From Acanthosepion lycidas (taxonomy: Eukaryota; Mollusca; Cephalopoda; Sepiida; Sepiidae), in NCBI GenBank assembly GCA_963932145.1, contig OZ010586.1, positions 69,254,754-69,318,753 on the forward strand: a stretch of 64,000 bases of DNA, given 5' to 3'. The notes below the pieces were generated by a model, which did no database searches, was not told the origin of the DNA, and saw nothing but the letters and a program-made list of their open reading frames with translations. Made by a program: the position numbers and the translations under genes. This document shows positions 43,136-54,753 of this stretch, piece after piece; the first letter of the stretch is position 1, and every line of letters begins with the position of its first letter.

Positions 43136-43689
43136 TATTCGGTAAATTTGTGTGTGAACATTTGTTCTCAATTCTTGAATGATATTAGCATCTTTTTTTT
43201 TTAAATCTTAGATACAGACTTAATCCCTTAAAGATTTTTAAAAAGTTAGATAAAAAGGCTGGAGTAATAAGCTATAAAATTTTCCAAGCCCTCTTTTCTC
43301 ATCATCAAATTTCAATTCTCTCTTTTTGATTCTATATGTAAGTGTCTTTTTTTTTTGTTTCTATTTTACCCAAAACTCAGTCGTTGCTCACATATTTAGC
43401 TTCTGGTATACTCAGCATCCTTCAGGTTTGGTTAAATAATTTAGACACATCGTGTCGATTAGTTTTTGTTGTGATCCTTTCAAGTTCACAGATTAATTTT
43501 TGATAGACTTAGAAAATTGAGTAAGAAAAATACCAAAATTTTCTTTCAAATAGTTTTTATTTTCCCAAGTACTTTCAATCTCATCTGAGATCATCTTCAG
43601 AGGGTTAAGCTGTCTGTGAGTATGTATATGTGTTTCTGTGAATTTAAAGCATTTCAACTGTTCTTTTATCTTTTTTTTTTTTTTTTTTA
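43136..43689. other. unassigned, with a small RTE-like scrap and a T-run
   Basis: 43380-43430 repeats the 'TACTCAGCATCCTTCAG' part of the RTE-like family. A T-run lies at 43672-43688. 'CATCTGAGATCATCTTCAGAGGG' at 43578 resembles flanks found near Penelope-like ends, but this is not diagnostic. Confidence 0.35.
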
Positions 43690-44280
43690 CTGCTTTTAAA
43701 TAAAAATGAATACATCGTCAAATAACTCTGAACATATCAAATTACTATATCATACTCAAATGCATCCCAACTATAAAAAAAATTCTAAAAAACCCATAAA
43801 CACTAATATATCTCCCACTGATCCAAGTAAAAAAAATAAAATTAATTATATACTATACTAAATTTAATACACCCAACCTAGTTGTCCAAAACAACTCTTC
43901 TCCGCCAACTAGCATCTTTCAAAAGGCTAACATTGTATATCAATTTAAATGTCCTTTAAGAGGTTGTATCTCTGATAAAAATGCCATTTTACTACGCCAA
44001 TGCTAACAAAAAGACTTACATTTCATTTGGCTCAACATAGCTCAATATATTAGCACTTAAAAGAACACTCATGCTCACACTCACAGATTAGACAGATATT
44101 GGTTGAAAATACATCTATATTACATAAAGACAATGACAAACAAAAACTAAAAATCCTTGAACCCCTTTATGGAAGAGAGTTAAAGCCCCAAATAAATAAA
44201 ATCAACTATGAGTATAGCAACAAAGTCTTTAAATACTTAAGAAAAAAAAATATTATATGCGTATGATCAAAAACAAAAAA
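43690..44280 (+). mobile_element. Penelope-like element, GIY-YIG region and C-terminus, degraded
   Basis: The plus strand encodes ANIVYQFKCPLRGCISDKNA. In shifted frames it continues with TYISFGST-like residues (YIG-x-T position), LKRTLMLTLTD and KQKLKILEPLYGRELKPQ. This follows the Penelope endonuclease layout (YxFKCPLxxC, GIY-YIG, then 'LKILEALHI'). Both Cys of the Zn-like CPLxxC block are kept here, unlike at 2.9 kb. Confidence 0.6.
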
Positions 44281-44977
44281 ATGATATACATAATAGCAAA
44301 AACAAAAAAGTTACTTCCTATATACTGGAAAAAATCCATAAGAACACTTGAACTTTGAAACCTAAAATGCTGCATAAGCAGTAAAAAAAAAAACTATTTG
44401 AATGAAAATATGCTGCCTAAATCTACATGTATATAAACACACACACACACAGACCTCTCATCAATGGACTAATAGGGAGAAGGGGTGGTCCATTAAAGCC
44501 GATTGTCCATAGATTGGAAGGGATTATTTTTGAGTTATAAAACCACTATAGTAACTGCCAGTAGTTTGATCATAATGTAAATACTATAAACATTTATATA
44601 TGGTTTAAATAAATGTATACTCAATATAGATATATTAATCAAAATAACAAAAATAATATATTGCTCACAGCTACTTTCTCATGCATGTGCTAATGTATTG
44701 TACTTTATATGCTATAGACCCTTTTTTGTTTACATTTGAAAGGCCCATCACTGCCACCAAGGGGTCAGTTTGAGGACCTGCAGCTTTTTTTTTTTTTTTT
44801 TTATTGTGCCTGCAGATTTTATCTCTTGCAACCGAAGTCCATTGATAGTGGGGCTTCTGTAGCCGTGAAGTTTGTCTGTCTGTGTGTGTGTGTGTGTATA
44901 ATTTAAAATTAATACTAATAAAAAATAAAATTAAAATATCAACTTTAAATATAAAGTAAAGAAAAATAATACTTATA

Positions 44978-45013
<36 letters not shown>

Positions 45014-45140
45014 CACATATAGTGCTGGTGTTAATAAAACTGCTTGATGTAATACAACAAAGCTATTAAGTATATATTAATAAATATACATATTATTCCT
45101 CACTGATAGCACAACTTGGAGTCATGCTGTCGATGATATA
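44281..45140. other. unassigned, with microsatellites
   Basis: (CA)n at 44440-44450, a T-run at 44787-44803, (GT)n at 44882-44899 and (TA)n at 44985-45011. No domain-bearing ORF. Confidence 0.4.
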
Positions 45141-45142
45141 TA

Positions 45143-45310
45143 CACAGTGTAACCCAGATATAAGAGACCCGGATATAAGAGAGATTTTCTCTGGTCCCAA
45201 ATTAGAGCCATACTTACCTAAACAAAATAGACCAAACCCTGGTATAAGAGAAACCCGGATATAAGAGACTTCTTCTCTGGTACCGATAACTCTCTAATAT
45301 CCGGGTTACA

Positions 45311-45315
<5 letters not shown>
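45143..45315. mobile_element. TA-flanked MITE, pogo/Tigger-like ends
   Basis: The inverted ends CACAGTGTAACCCAGATA and the complement of ATCCGGGTTACACTGTG are both flanked by TA. The internal repeats 'GGATATAAGAGA' occur three times. The 173-bp element has no ORF. The CAGT-GTAACC start is like pogo/Tigger-type non-autonomous elements. Confidence 0.75.

Positions 45316-45362
<47 letters not shown>
45316..45362. repeat. (AT)n microsatellite
   Basis: A pure AT run starting at the MITE's right-hand TA. Confidence 0.9.
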
Positions 45363-45366
<4 letters not shown>

Positions 45367-46069
45367 CAAAAAATAAAATAAAGAAAAATAATGCTAATAC
45401 AAATATGTATAAATATTTGGTGGTAGCAATTACCAAAATCAATCTTGTTCAATATTTTCCAATAGATATTTATTTTTATATCTACATGTGACCATTAATT
45501 CTTATATTCAATAAATTTGGCTTATCTCTATTTTGTAATATGGTAAGTTTCTTTTTCAAAATACAAAGATCGCATCTTTCTCCCTTACCCTTATATGATT
45601 TAGTTTCTACCACCACCTCCCATGATATTTCTGCTTGAACACCTTTAGTTTCTCTTATCTGCCAATAATTTGTTTTCATATTATTATTTTTTTATTAGTA
45701 TTATTATTTTTTCTTTTTTGTTTTATCTTTTCATTTTTATTTCAAGAATATCTCCTGTATTGAAATGGCTAATTTTACCATTACCATTAAGTTCATGGCC
45801 TAACTATTTTGTTAAAAATAGACACTGGTACTTATTAAAATTCACACAAAATATAGCTTCCATTTGAATTTCTTATATGAGGAGTTATCATTATTTACAT
45901 GCAGTCTACTGTTTTCATCTTTGTTGTTGCTATCACAATGTTTTAGGTATTGTGCTCTCCATCACAGCTGCAGTAAGAAGAGAAGCCTAGGTAAATACAT
46001 TCAATCATGACAAGTAGCAGCAGCACTTGTAGAGGCCAGGTTAGGTTTAAGGTTCCAAGCTCTTCACAC
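45363..46069. other. no assignable feature
   Basis: AT-rich sequence with short ORFs lacking motifs. Confidence 0.35.
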
Positions 46070-46230
46070 AGAATTGTCTCACAGTTCAATAGCCTAGTGA
46101 ATAAAAGTATTGGTTTGTGAATTTAGTGGCATAGTATTTCTGAGTTCAATCCCTGGACAGGGCAGTGTGTACTTGGACTCAGTTCAAACAGGTCGAGCAA
46201 TAACTGAGCAGTACAAAAATAAGAACTAGA
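46070..46230 (+). mobile_element. tRNA-derived SINE
   Basis: 'CAATAGCCTAGTGAATAAAAG' (A-box region) and 'TGAGTTCAATCCCTGGAC' (B box) are spaced as in a tRNA, followed by 'GCAGTGTGTACTTGGACTC'. The layout resembles tRNA-derived cephalopod SINEs. Confidence 0.6.
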
Positions 46231-46259
46231 CAAGGGCAGTGGATATGTTTATTATAGTA

Positions 46260-46345
46260 TATTTATTTATTTTCATTTACTAGCCTGAATATTCGAGAAA
46301 TCAGATTTCTCAAATATTCAGGTCGGTAGATGAAAATAAATATAT
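46260..46345. repeat. near-perfect inverted repeat made of two SINE tails
   Basis: 46260-46302 and 46304-46345 are complementary apart from a few positions, with a single base between them. The core is CCTGAATATTCGAGAAATC/GATTTCTCAAATATTCAGG. The arm is the 'GATTTCTCGAACACTCAGACCGGTAGACG' tail of the SINE at 2690. The right arm continues into a fuller tail up to about 46530, split by a microsatellite. Confidence 0.8.
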
Positions 46346-46399
46346 TGTTTAATAAATAAACAGAGCATCTACTCAACACCATTTATTAACACCAGCACA

Positions 46400-46405
46400 T
46401 ATCTA

Positions 46406-46482
<77 letters not shown>
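46400..46482. repeat. (ATCT)n(AT)n microsatellite
   Basis: A tetranucleotide tract passing into AT; it interrupts the SINE tail region. Confidence 0.9.
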
Positions 46483-46488
<6 letters not shown>

Positions 46489-46662
46489 TAACATTTTAAA
46501 GTGATAAACAATCTGTCAGATTAATAAAAATCAATTACTTTCCTTAGAAAATTTTTTTATTAATTTGTACTGATTAGGTGATATTGATATTAGTAAAAAC
46601 TAATCATAAATGGAAAATCTTACTACAATTTAGCAACTTCCAGTATTTTAAAAAGTATTTTG

Positions 46663-46696
<34 letters not shown>

Positions 46697-48299
46697 ATAA
46701 ATTTGCCAATTTTTGTAAATATGGATGTCCATACACAACATTATCAGAAAATAAAAATGGTAACTATATTAAATTTAAAGCCAAAGTACCTAAAATTCAA
46801 TAAAATATTAGATTATGAGGAATATCTTTCTAAATTTTTAAGGTTACTGGATAGTTAAAAATTATATAAAAAAAAAAAAATGGTGCTCACATTATATCCT
46901 CCAAGTAACTTTTACAGATATGTTCCCATAGAAAAAAAATAGATAACCTTCCAGCTGCCAATCTGTAAACACCTTATCAAAACACCTACCTCTATGTTAA
47001 ACAATGCATTTCTGTGGTATTTTAAATTAAAAGTAAGTAATATTTGTTTCTGATCAGATTAATTAAACTTTAAATAAGATAATCTTCCTCAAATAAAGTT
47101 TTGGGAAAGTATATTTTATTTTTGAATGATTTTTTAATAAAGAGAATAACATTGTGCTGATAGATAGCCTTTTCCAAAAAAAAAAAGCTCCTCCCATTCA
47201 AATTGAATTTAGTTTTCAAATACAGCAAACTATTTTACTTTATGGAAAATTATTAAATTTAATATATTAGCTTGAAATTAAAACTAAAAAAAGCTTCAAG
47301 AAAGTTTTTTTTTTTTTAAATCATTTTAAACTTTAGGTATTGTTTTTCCTTGGAGGTACCTATTTAGTCAAGTGGTTTTCTGAACACCTCTGTCGAGTAA
47401 CTACAAGGACTTTCTAGTTTTAGACATATTTGTGTGAATTACAGTTTTATTGGTTTTTCAAACTTACAAATTCACTTGTTTTAATACTGGCAATTTAATT
47501 TGATTTTTCAAAATAAAACCTTTTTATTAATCATCTTATGAAAATCAGAAAAATGCTTTAGATACAAGAAAATCAAGAAGTAAATGATATATCTATATTT
47601 TCAATGAGGTGTTTGAAAATCCCACAATAGTAATGTTGTAACAATGCCCTGCAGTACTAATGAAGGGGTAAGCATTTTGTATCTTTCCCTGGAAGTATGT
47701 ACAACTTGTAATAGAAATCAAACATAAAAGTGTGTGTCCATGGTCATTTGTCCTTCAGTCTACAGAAGTTATTTTTTCATTCCTGTTTGAATCCATGAAT
47801 GTGAAATGTAAACACAATGCAAGGTCACCTTAGAGCAATCAGTTACAACAGAGAGACAATCAACACACAAAATGTCATCATTATTGTCGTATTGTCAGAT
47901 CACAGCATCAAGAAAAACACAAGTGACACTATTGTGACAACAGCTAAGCGTCTCAGTCGTCGGATAGTCTCTACATTACCACAGAAAAATCACAACCAAT
48001 GACTCATCTCTTTATTTTCATCTCATGTCTTTATTACATTAGCATAGGTGACAAGTGACAACAAGTCTACCCTGCTACATATAAACATTACTATAAAATA
48101 ATTGAATTATTGTACTTGAGTTTCCTGCATAAAACAGAATGATAGAATTTATCATTCTGAAAAACAAATTATAAAACAGATTGAATTGCTGACGTTTTTA
48201 TTCAAAACTAATCAAAACAGTTTTTTTCAATGCATGCAAATGAAACTTTATAATGATCTGCATTAAGAAGAAATAAATTGTGACAAAATATATGAATTA
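46483..48299. other. AT-rich intron sequence without assignable features
   Basis: Homopolymer T-run at 46667-46686 and several short A- and T-runs. A 61-codon ORF at 47817 has no motif. Confidence 0.4.
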
Positions 48300-48905
48300 C
48301 TAAATTATTCGCAATTATTGCTTATAAGATTTATGCATAGACAAAGACAATTTTTAATTAAAATACATCCATACTTAGAATATTGCAGCTACATATGCTC
48401 CGGTACCCCTGCTATTTACCCTGAGCTCTTTGATAAGATCCAAAGAATCAGCAATATTATTGGTCCTGATATGGCGGCTCAGCTTCAGTCACTTTCCCAC
48501 AGCCATAAGGTTGCATTTCTGTGCATTTTTTATAAATAATTTTCATGGTAATTGTTTGGATGAGCTTTTTGCTATGGTACCTAGATTTTTTTAATTAAAG
48601 CACAGTACTAGACTGGTGTCAAGATCTCATCAATTTACAGTTGAGCTAGCTAGATGTAATTGCAAATTTTATGCTAACAGTTTCTTTTCTCACACTTCTT
48701 GCTTGTGGAACTCCCTTCTGGCTCCGTACTTTCTAGCTAACTTTAATCTGCAAAAATTTAAATGTAATATCAATCACTATCTACTGTCCTCCCGATTACT
48801 CTTCCTGCTCATTATTAATGTTTCTGTTCCTAATTCTTCCACACCTCATAATCCCTTTTGACTAAGTAGCTTTACTGCCTTGCATGAGGTAATACCAATT
48901 AAAAA
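48300..48905 (+). mobile_element. family A LINE, best C-terminal copy
   Basis: The plus strand encodes HPYLEYCSYICSGTPAIYPE, LFDKIQRISNIIGPDMAAQL (48318-48539), then after a short break SHQFTVELARCNCKFYANSF and FLANFNLQKFKCNINHYLLS (48616-48861), then a tail ending 'TTGCATGAGGTAATACCAATTAAAAAAA'. This gives the colinear order used here to recognise the other family A fragments. Confidence 0.75.
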
Positions 48906-49084
48906 AAACATTATTTGAATAAGCAATGCAGAATTATCTCCTTGCTAAAGTGAAGGAGATCTACATATTGTCTCTATTTTAACTTGGTGAACAAACTCAT
49001 GTTTGATAAAGTATATCAAATCAAGGACCTATTGGAACTGCTAGGTAACCTTCATGTATTTGGACAGGATATTACAATAATCCA

Positions 49085-50060
49085 GAACCTATAATGACAG
49101 CAAACCACCAACATACAAATAGAAAATGAATATACAAAATTGAAAGGGGAGTAAGACAAGGATGTGTCTTCTCACCAGACTAATTCAAGCTATAGAATGA
49201 GGCAATTCTGAGAGAAGTAGAAGTCCTACCAGGATTCATTATTGGTAGCCACAATCTTAACAACATAAGATATGCAGCTGACACATGCAGATTGATAGGA
49301 AACATAGGAAACTAAAAGAACTTGGAAGGTAGTAAAGGAAAGTGACAAGAAAGGACTAAACCTCAATTGTAAGAAGAGAAAATGCGTGTTTTTTAGCAAA
49401 AGGAAGAGCACAACATGCAAAATACAAATTGGATGGAGATACAAAAATTAAACAACTACAATAATTTAAATATCTGGGTAGTGTTTTAACAGAGGACTAA
49501 AGGTGCATTGGGATAGTGAAAGATGACATCTAAAATCTAAGCAAAGTATTAAGAAACATGAAAATGTCAGAAACAAAGAAAAGAGTACTGAACTGTTAAG
49601 AAATATCAGTCCTTTTTGGCAGTTAATGCTATGTGTCCTATATGACAGCTAATGCTGGACAATCTCCTCACAGAAGAGGTAAAAACTTAAAGCAACAGAA
49701 ATGTAGTTCTTCAAAAGGAAGCTGATAATACCATGGACCAAACATGTGAGCAACAACAAAGTTTTATAGAAAATGGAAACAAAAAGGACATTTATAATTA
49801 ACATCAATTAGTCAGATAGTTGAAATTCCTAGGATGCATAATGAGGAAAGAAGGCTTGGAAAACTTGATGCTCACAGGACATATTGAAGGTAAGAGGGAC
49901 AGGAAAATAATACATACTTACTGAGCTTGAGTAGATGGATAGTGGAACAAGGTTTAGGAAAGATAGCAAAAAGACAAAATTTATTAAAAACTATGGCAGG
50001 AAATTGTGGAGAGCCATGATCTCCAACATTCTGAAGGAACATAGAAGAAATAGTTCATTT
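49085..50060 (+). mobile_element. RTE-like LINE (family C), RT palm to C-terminus
   Basis: The plus strand carries GVRQGCVFSPD, REVEVLPGFIIGSHNLNNIR with YAADT in place of YADDT, KTLRKLLT-like residues, EFLGCIMRKEGLENLMLTGH-like residues (several frames) and RKLWRAMISNILKEH. The catalytic YADD is lost by substitution and there are many stops. Confidence 0.7.
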
Positions 50061-50569
50061 TAGTTTTCCAAAATTATCAGATATCCATCAAGATTCTGTA
50101 AAACTGAAAAGCTAAAACTAAGCACAAATTTTGCAATAATATTGAAACAAATATAATACAAGAACTTCAATAAAGTTGGTTAATGTAACCTATTATGGTT
50201 CACCATGTTGCACATGAGTTATATGTAGAAACAAATAATCAGTTCCAGATTTTTTTAAAAAAAACTTATAATTAATACAACTTTTTAAATTTTAATTCCT
50301 ATAATTAATACCCAATTTTATAGTGGGAATTAGAGCATTAAAGATGTATCAACCCTAGTTGGGTATTTAATGTTGATAATCTTGAGTGAAAAGGTAAAAC
50401 TTAGTCTGGTTTAAGCCTGAACTAGAAGCAAATATAAGCCCATAAGGTGGTTCCATTTTTTGATTTTATCCACCTGTAGGAGATGTAGTCCTCATATTAT
50501 GACAAAGCACTTACAATATAGTGAATTGCATTTTAAATTTGGTTAGCTAAAATTGAGACAGTTAAAAAT
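50061..50569. other. no assignable feature
   Basis: AT-rich, no motif-bearing ORF. Confidence 0.35.
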
Positions 50570-50770
50570 GTCTTCTACAAAAAAAGCAAAATATTAAGAA
50601 ACAGGAAAATTTCATTAGAAACAAAGGTAAACAAAGGTACTCATTTGTTATTTCATTCCAATTCTCCTATATATCAGTGAATGCTGGATAATTTTTTTAC
50701 AGATGAAGAAGAGGCTTGGGACAATGGTTCTATAGAATATACTCAGAATACCTTTGGCCTCTTACCATCT
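50570..50770 (+). mobile_element. RTE-like LINE scrap
   Basis: The plus strand encodes KVLRNRKISLETK, ILLYISECWIIFLQMKKRL and ILRIPLA, matching the region that includes 'SECWTI' in family C. Confidence 0.6.
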
Positions 50771-51164
50771 CTCTCAATCTCTGCCATACCCTCCATTTTC
50801 ACAAATTCATTATGTTATGGACTCTTTCCCTCTGCCCTTTGTTATGCAAATTAGATCTCTTTCAAATTTACTCTCCATGTTGGCTGGATGTGAGCACTAA
50901 GACAGCAAAATCCAAAGTAAAAAAAAAAAAAAAAGAAAGCTATATCCTGTGCAGGATCTCTGAGCACTACATTCATCCCACAAAACAAATATCCTCGAAA
51001 AAAATATCAAACACAACATAAAAGAAGCCAATGACAAACACTGACACCCAAAAAAAAAAACATGACAAAATGATTAGTCTAGGATCCACTAGATTTGCTT
51101 TTAAGAAACCTGCTCATAAACAAATGGCACAGTCCTTGGCCAGCTGTTAACACTATTCAGCTCT

Positions 51165-51488
51165 TTATGTTACCACTGTGACTTCAGTCAAGTCACCTGA
51201 TACATACATTTGCTCAAGACCCTCTGTCCTCCAAACACACATAACATGCCCAAAGAGACATTCCACTTGCACCTTCTGATTCAGAGTTTCATTAATCCAC
51301 TCCAGTCCACTCTTAATGTCATCACCAGGACCTCGGTCAACTGACCCAACAAACGCATCAACTCCAGGCCTTACCAACTCTGCCCTTCCTACAAAGCTGC
51401 TTCCCTTGCCTACATTTAGAGAAACATCAGCTTGCATCGCCTGTATCAGCAATACCAAAGAATTTTTTTTTTTTACAGTTCTTGTCAT
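51165..51488 (-). CDS. unrecognised 107-codon ORF, possibly a remnant of a mobile element or gene
   Basis: This minus-strand frame is open through a region with more G+C than its neighbours. It has an ordinary soluble-protein composition, including VSLNVGKGSSFVGRAEL, DAFVGSVDRGPGDDIKSGLE and VECLFGHVMCVWRTEGLEQM. I do not recognise it. The opposite strand is also partly open (51316-51558) but reads as low-complexity Pro/Thr/Phe. Upstream on the minus strand the frame begins next to an A-run (T-run in forward text, 51464-51475). Confidence 0.3.
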   Translation of the reverse strand: MTRTVKKKNSLVLLIQAMQADVSLNVGKGSSFVGRAELVRPGVDAFVGSVDRGPGDDIKSGLEWINETLNQKVQVECLFGHVMCVWRTEGLEQMYVSGDLTEVTVVT

Positions 51489-52350
51489 CTTTTCTTTTTG
51501 CCTCGCTGGTGGTATTGTTGTTTTGTTTCTTCTTCTGTGCTACTATATGTGTAAATAGAATGTCCTCTTGACTTTAATATATCTGCAAGTGTCAGATTGC
51601 CTAAGTCACCTTTCCTTATTATAGGTTGCAGAAATTTCAACTGTCTTTTTGGAACAGTGAAAGTTGGGGTTTGACATGATAAATAATGACACAATATTTT
51701 TTTTCAAATCCTTTCATTTTTTGAAGAAACAAGTTTAAAGATTAAGTTTAAGTTCAAAATTGTGGTGTTGGATTTTCATTCCAGTGATCAGCCTTATAAA
51801 ATATATAATTTATTGAAGCTCTACAAATTCTATATGGAGAAGATGCATGACACAAGCACATTATTACTAAATCATTGTGTCATCAAATAAGACTTTCATT
51901 TATTTCAAAGAGAAATTATACTGAACAATTTAACTGTTATGCAGTGCAGTAGTTTTAGTGTGATTTTTCAATAAACAAAGTAAATTTCAAACATTCTGTC
52001 TTATAATTTGTGCCCAGCAGTATTATGGTATTATATACACTTTTATCTATTTTTGTTTTTATTATAACAAATGATCTAACACATCTTATTCATTGTGTAG
52101 CCTTTTTTGTAATCTTTTACAATTTTTGTCACACTGTTTTTACTTATCAAATACAGTAAAAAAATTGCATATTTTGCTTGTGGTGATTCATAATTAAAAT
52201 TCTATTTTGAATATATTTTCCATGCAATGTATATAATACAAAAAGATATCAACTTTATTTGGATTTATTCTTGAAATAGTAAAATTTTGAAGTCAGTTTG
52301 TAAGCAAAAAACTGCAGAAATTAGATATTCCTGAACTTTTTTTTTTTTAC
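51489..52350. other. no assignable feature
   Basis: AT-rich intron sequence. Confidence 0.35.
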
Positions 52351-52353
52351 AGA

Positions 52354-52803
52354 CAATCTTTTAAACTAAATGCTCAAAAATTGGTGAAAGCTATGAATCT
52401 TATTTTTGGTATCAGTACTTATCACATCAAACCCCCAGCTTTTCACTCCAAGTACAATGTCAATTTTCTACAAAAAGTGAAAAATCAGCCTGCCCTACTA
52501 TACAATGACCCTCCAACAACATTCTTGATAATGGTAATGTTGATGATGCTAAATGAATGTACCCCAGTCAAACTTGCAGACTATGTTGCATACAAATTGG
52601 ATGAATCTATGTATCAATACACTAAGTATAATTCTAAATTTGTTTCTGTACGGCATACATTTTCATTCTTTTGTCCAAAGTCCAAAAGACTCCATTATCT
52701 TTTGTCATGTATGTTGATTTCAGAAATTATAGCTGGTAGAATAAATACAGTAGGGGGAAAAATAATGATTAGCGAAAATAATATTGAAAAAAAAATTAAA
52801 TAA
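52354..52803 (+). CDS. unrecognised open frame of ~149 codons after a polypyrimidine-AG
   Basis: A T-run ending TTTTTTTACAG (52352) precedes an open frame that reads QSFKLNAQK, then LVKAMNLIFGISTYHIKPPA, YNDPPTTFLIMVMLMML, TPVKLADYVAYKLDESMYQY and IAGRINTVGGKIMI, stopping at 52803. The first ATG is at 52393. The amino-acid mix is not repetitive, and the length is unusual for such AT-rich DNA. I recognise no domain. It could be an alternative exon on the IFT74 strand, a retropseudogene piece or chance. Confidence 0.3.
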   Translation, partial: QSFKLNAQKLVKAMNLIFGISTYHIKPPAFHSKYNVNFLQKVKNQPALLYNDPPTTFLIMVMLMMLNECTPVKLADYVAYKLDESMYQYTKYNSKFVSVRHTFSFFCPKSKRLHYLLSCMLISEIIAGRINTVGGKIMISENNIEKKIK

Positions 52804-52876
52804 CTTCCAAATTTTCCTACCAATTTTTGAAGCGCACACTCAACAAATATTGGCCCTTCTCAAAATAAGCTAATGT

Positions 52877-53488
52877 TTGTGTCTGTATTTCTATTGCTGC
52901 ACTAACCAAGCCTTTATCAATAATAATTTATCAAATGGCACTTCTCCAGCACTTTTAGATTACTTTCTGCTTTTTTTCCTCTCTTCCTTCTTTCTTACCT
53001 ACATTTCTACTCATTTTTTTTTCTTCAAACCTTACATCGCCTTTGCATCTTCTTTAATCTCTTTCCTTCTTACGTGGCTGCTTTTTCCACTCCTCTCTTG
53101 TCACTCCTTTTTTTCTTTCTGCTTCTTTTTCTTTTGTTTTCTTTCTTACTTTTCTCTTGTAACCATCCTCTCTCCACCTCTCCATTCTTTTCTGGTTCAA
53201 TCAAGAGACACCTTATTTAGATTTCATTTACACCGTCTGCAAAACCGTGCGACTGTTTATTTATGCAATCATTCATCTTTACTCGACATGACAAGAGCTC
53301 AGAGAACTGTTGAGGCAGGTGGAGACTATGACCAACTTGCTTACAGATGTCAACAGAACAAACGCCATCTGTGGTACAAAGCTGGAAGCTCAATGCATAG
53401 GAACAGTTTACAACTACAGAAACTTTTGGTTCTCACTTTTGTTTTTTATCCTTTTGTCTTTATCACATTGAGGCTCCATTTTATCTGA
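52877..53488 (+). other. pyrimidine-rich stretch with a long but low-complexity open frame
   Basis: The open frame of 203 codons starts at 52877. Its first two thirds are Phe/Ser/Leu-rich because the DNA is a T/C tract (52970-53200), not because it encodes a convincing membrane protein. The last third (53217-53410; FRFHLHRLQNRATVYLCNHS, MTRAQRTVEAGGDYDQLAYR, CQQNKRHLWYKAGSSMH) has normal composition and may be a remnant of a coding sequence that I cannot identify. Confidence 0.35.
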
Positions 53489-53597
53489 TTTATCTCTATC
53501 TGTTTATTACTGCATTCATGTATCCATTCAGTGGGTCTGACATTCTGTCAACATGCATTCCAGCTTAAGTACCTGCAGTCTGTCTATATATATATAT

Positions 53598-53652
<55 letters not shown>

Positions 53653-53965
53653 AAGGAAAATGTGTTTGAGCTGAAAAATTACATATACAGAACAGTTTGA
53701 AAACCATTGATGATTGTGCTAACACAAAGTCTCAAGTTATCATGCTCAACGGTTTGAGTGTGCTGGCCTTGTTCAAAAAAACAATCCCTCCAGATTATGC
53801 ACTCTGTCCCAGAAACTGTGCTTAAACTTGACTTAGCTGCAGCATAAAGCATAGCTGGACTGTTTGGTTTGAGCAAGCATCTGTAACAATAGGGATTTCC
53901 TAGCTGCCTTCATAGACAGGTGTGCTCAGAAATAAGTAGTACCCAGCCATAATTATTACTATATA
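53489..53965. other. unassigned, with (TA)n microsatellite
   Basis: A TA/CATA microsatellite occupies 53586-53651. The rest has no motif. Confidence 0.4.
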
Positions 53966-54753
53966 CCATAATTTCTTGAAAATAGTACACACCCATAAAT
54001 AATATGCACCCCAACAAATGATGCAAAAATTAAGAAATATATATATATACCTATGTATAATATGCATCTATAAATTTTGTTAAAAAAAGGCAAAAAATAA
54101 TTACAAAGACATTTTGTCAACTTTGACATTAAGAATAAAATTGAAACTAAGCTGCTAAAATAATGTTGAAAATTACTATGAGTTGGAACTTATTGTAAAA
54201 TGGATTCAGGAATCTTGGGATTCCGTCAGTGAGGATGTTATAAAGAGAGGCTTCAAGAAGTGTTGTCTCATGACAGCCATGGATGGCTCTGAAGATGACG
54301 TCCTTTGGCAAGAGAATGAAGAGGCCAAAGAATTTTGAACAGGACGAAGATAATATTGTGAATAATAATTTGTATAATGACAATTTACATATTGATTCTA
54401 TAATAGAAAATGGTGATGATGATAAAAATTAAAATTTTAATAAATTGTTAACTTGATACCCTCTTTTCTTTGAAATGGGCCTTTTTATAGATTTTTTATT
54501 TTTTTTCACCAAATATAAAATGCAGTTACTGATAAACATAAATTTATTGACAAAAAATGTTAAAATTATTATTCATTGGATTTAAAATTAAAATTGGGAT
54601 AATATCTTTCTCATTTTAGAAAAACAAGCACGTATTTATTATTATAAATCAATAATGAAAAAATATTTTTGTTTAAACCTACCTATAATACGCACCCCTA
54701 CTATCACCTGTAATTTACAGTAAAAAATGTATATGATTTTCAAAAAATTATGG
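53966..54753 (+). mobile_element. pogo-like transposon remnant, sister of 21566-22311
   Basis: The ends CCATAATTTCTTGAAAATA and the complement of TTTTCAAAAAATTATGG are flanked by TA on both sides. It encodes SWDSVSEDVIKRGFKKCCLM and AMDGSEDDVLW before frameshifts in the acidic tail. The internal deletion is shared with the copy at 21.6 kb, so both descend from one already-deleted master. Confidence 0.75.

Noticed and set aside
52877..53216. Long hydrophobic open frame that could be read as a membrane protein
   Set aside because: The Phe/Ser/Leu richness follows from a T/C tract in the DNA; no signal sequence or family pattern is convincing.
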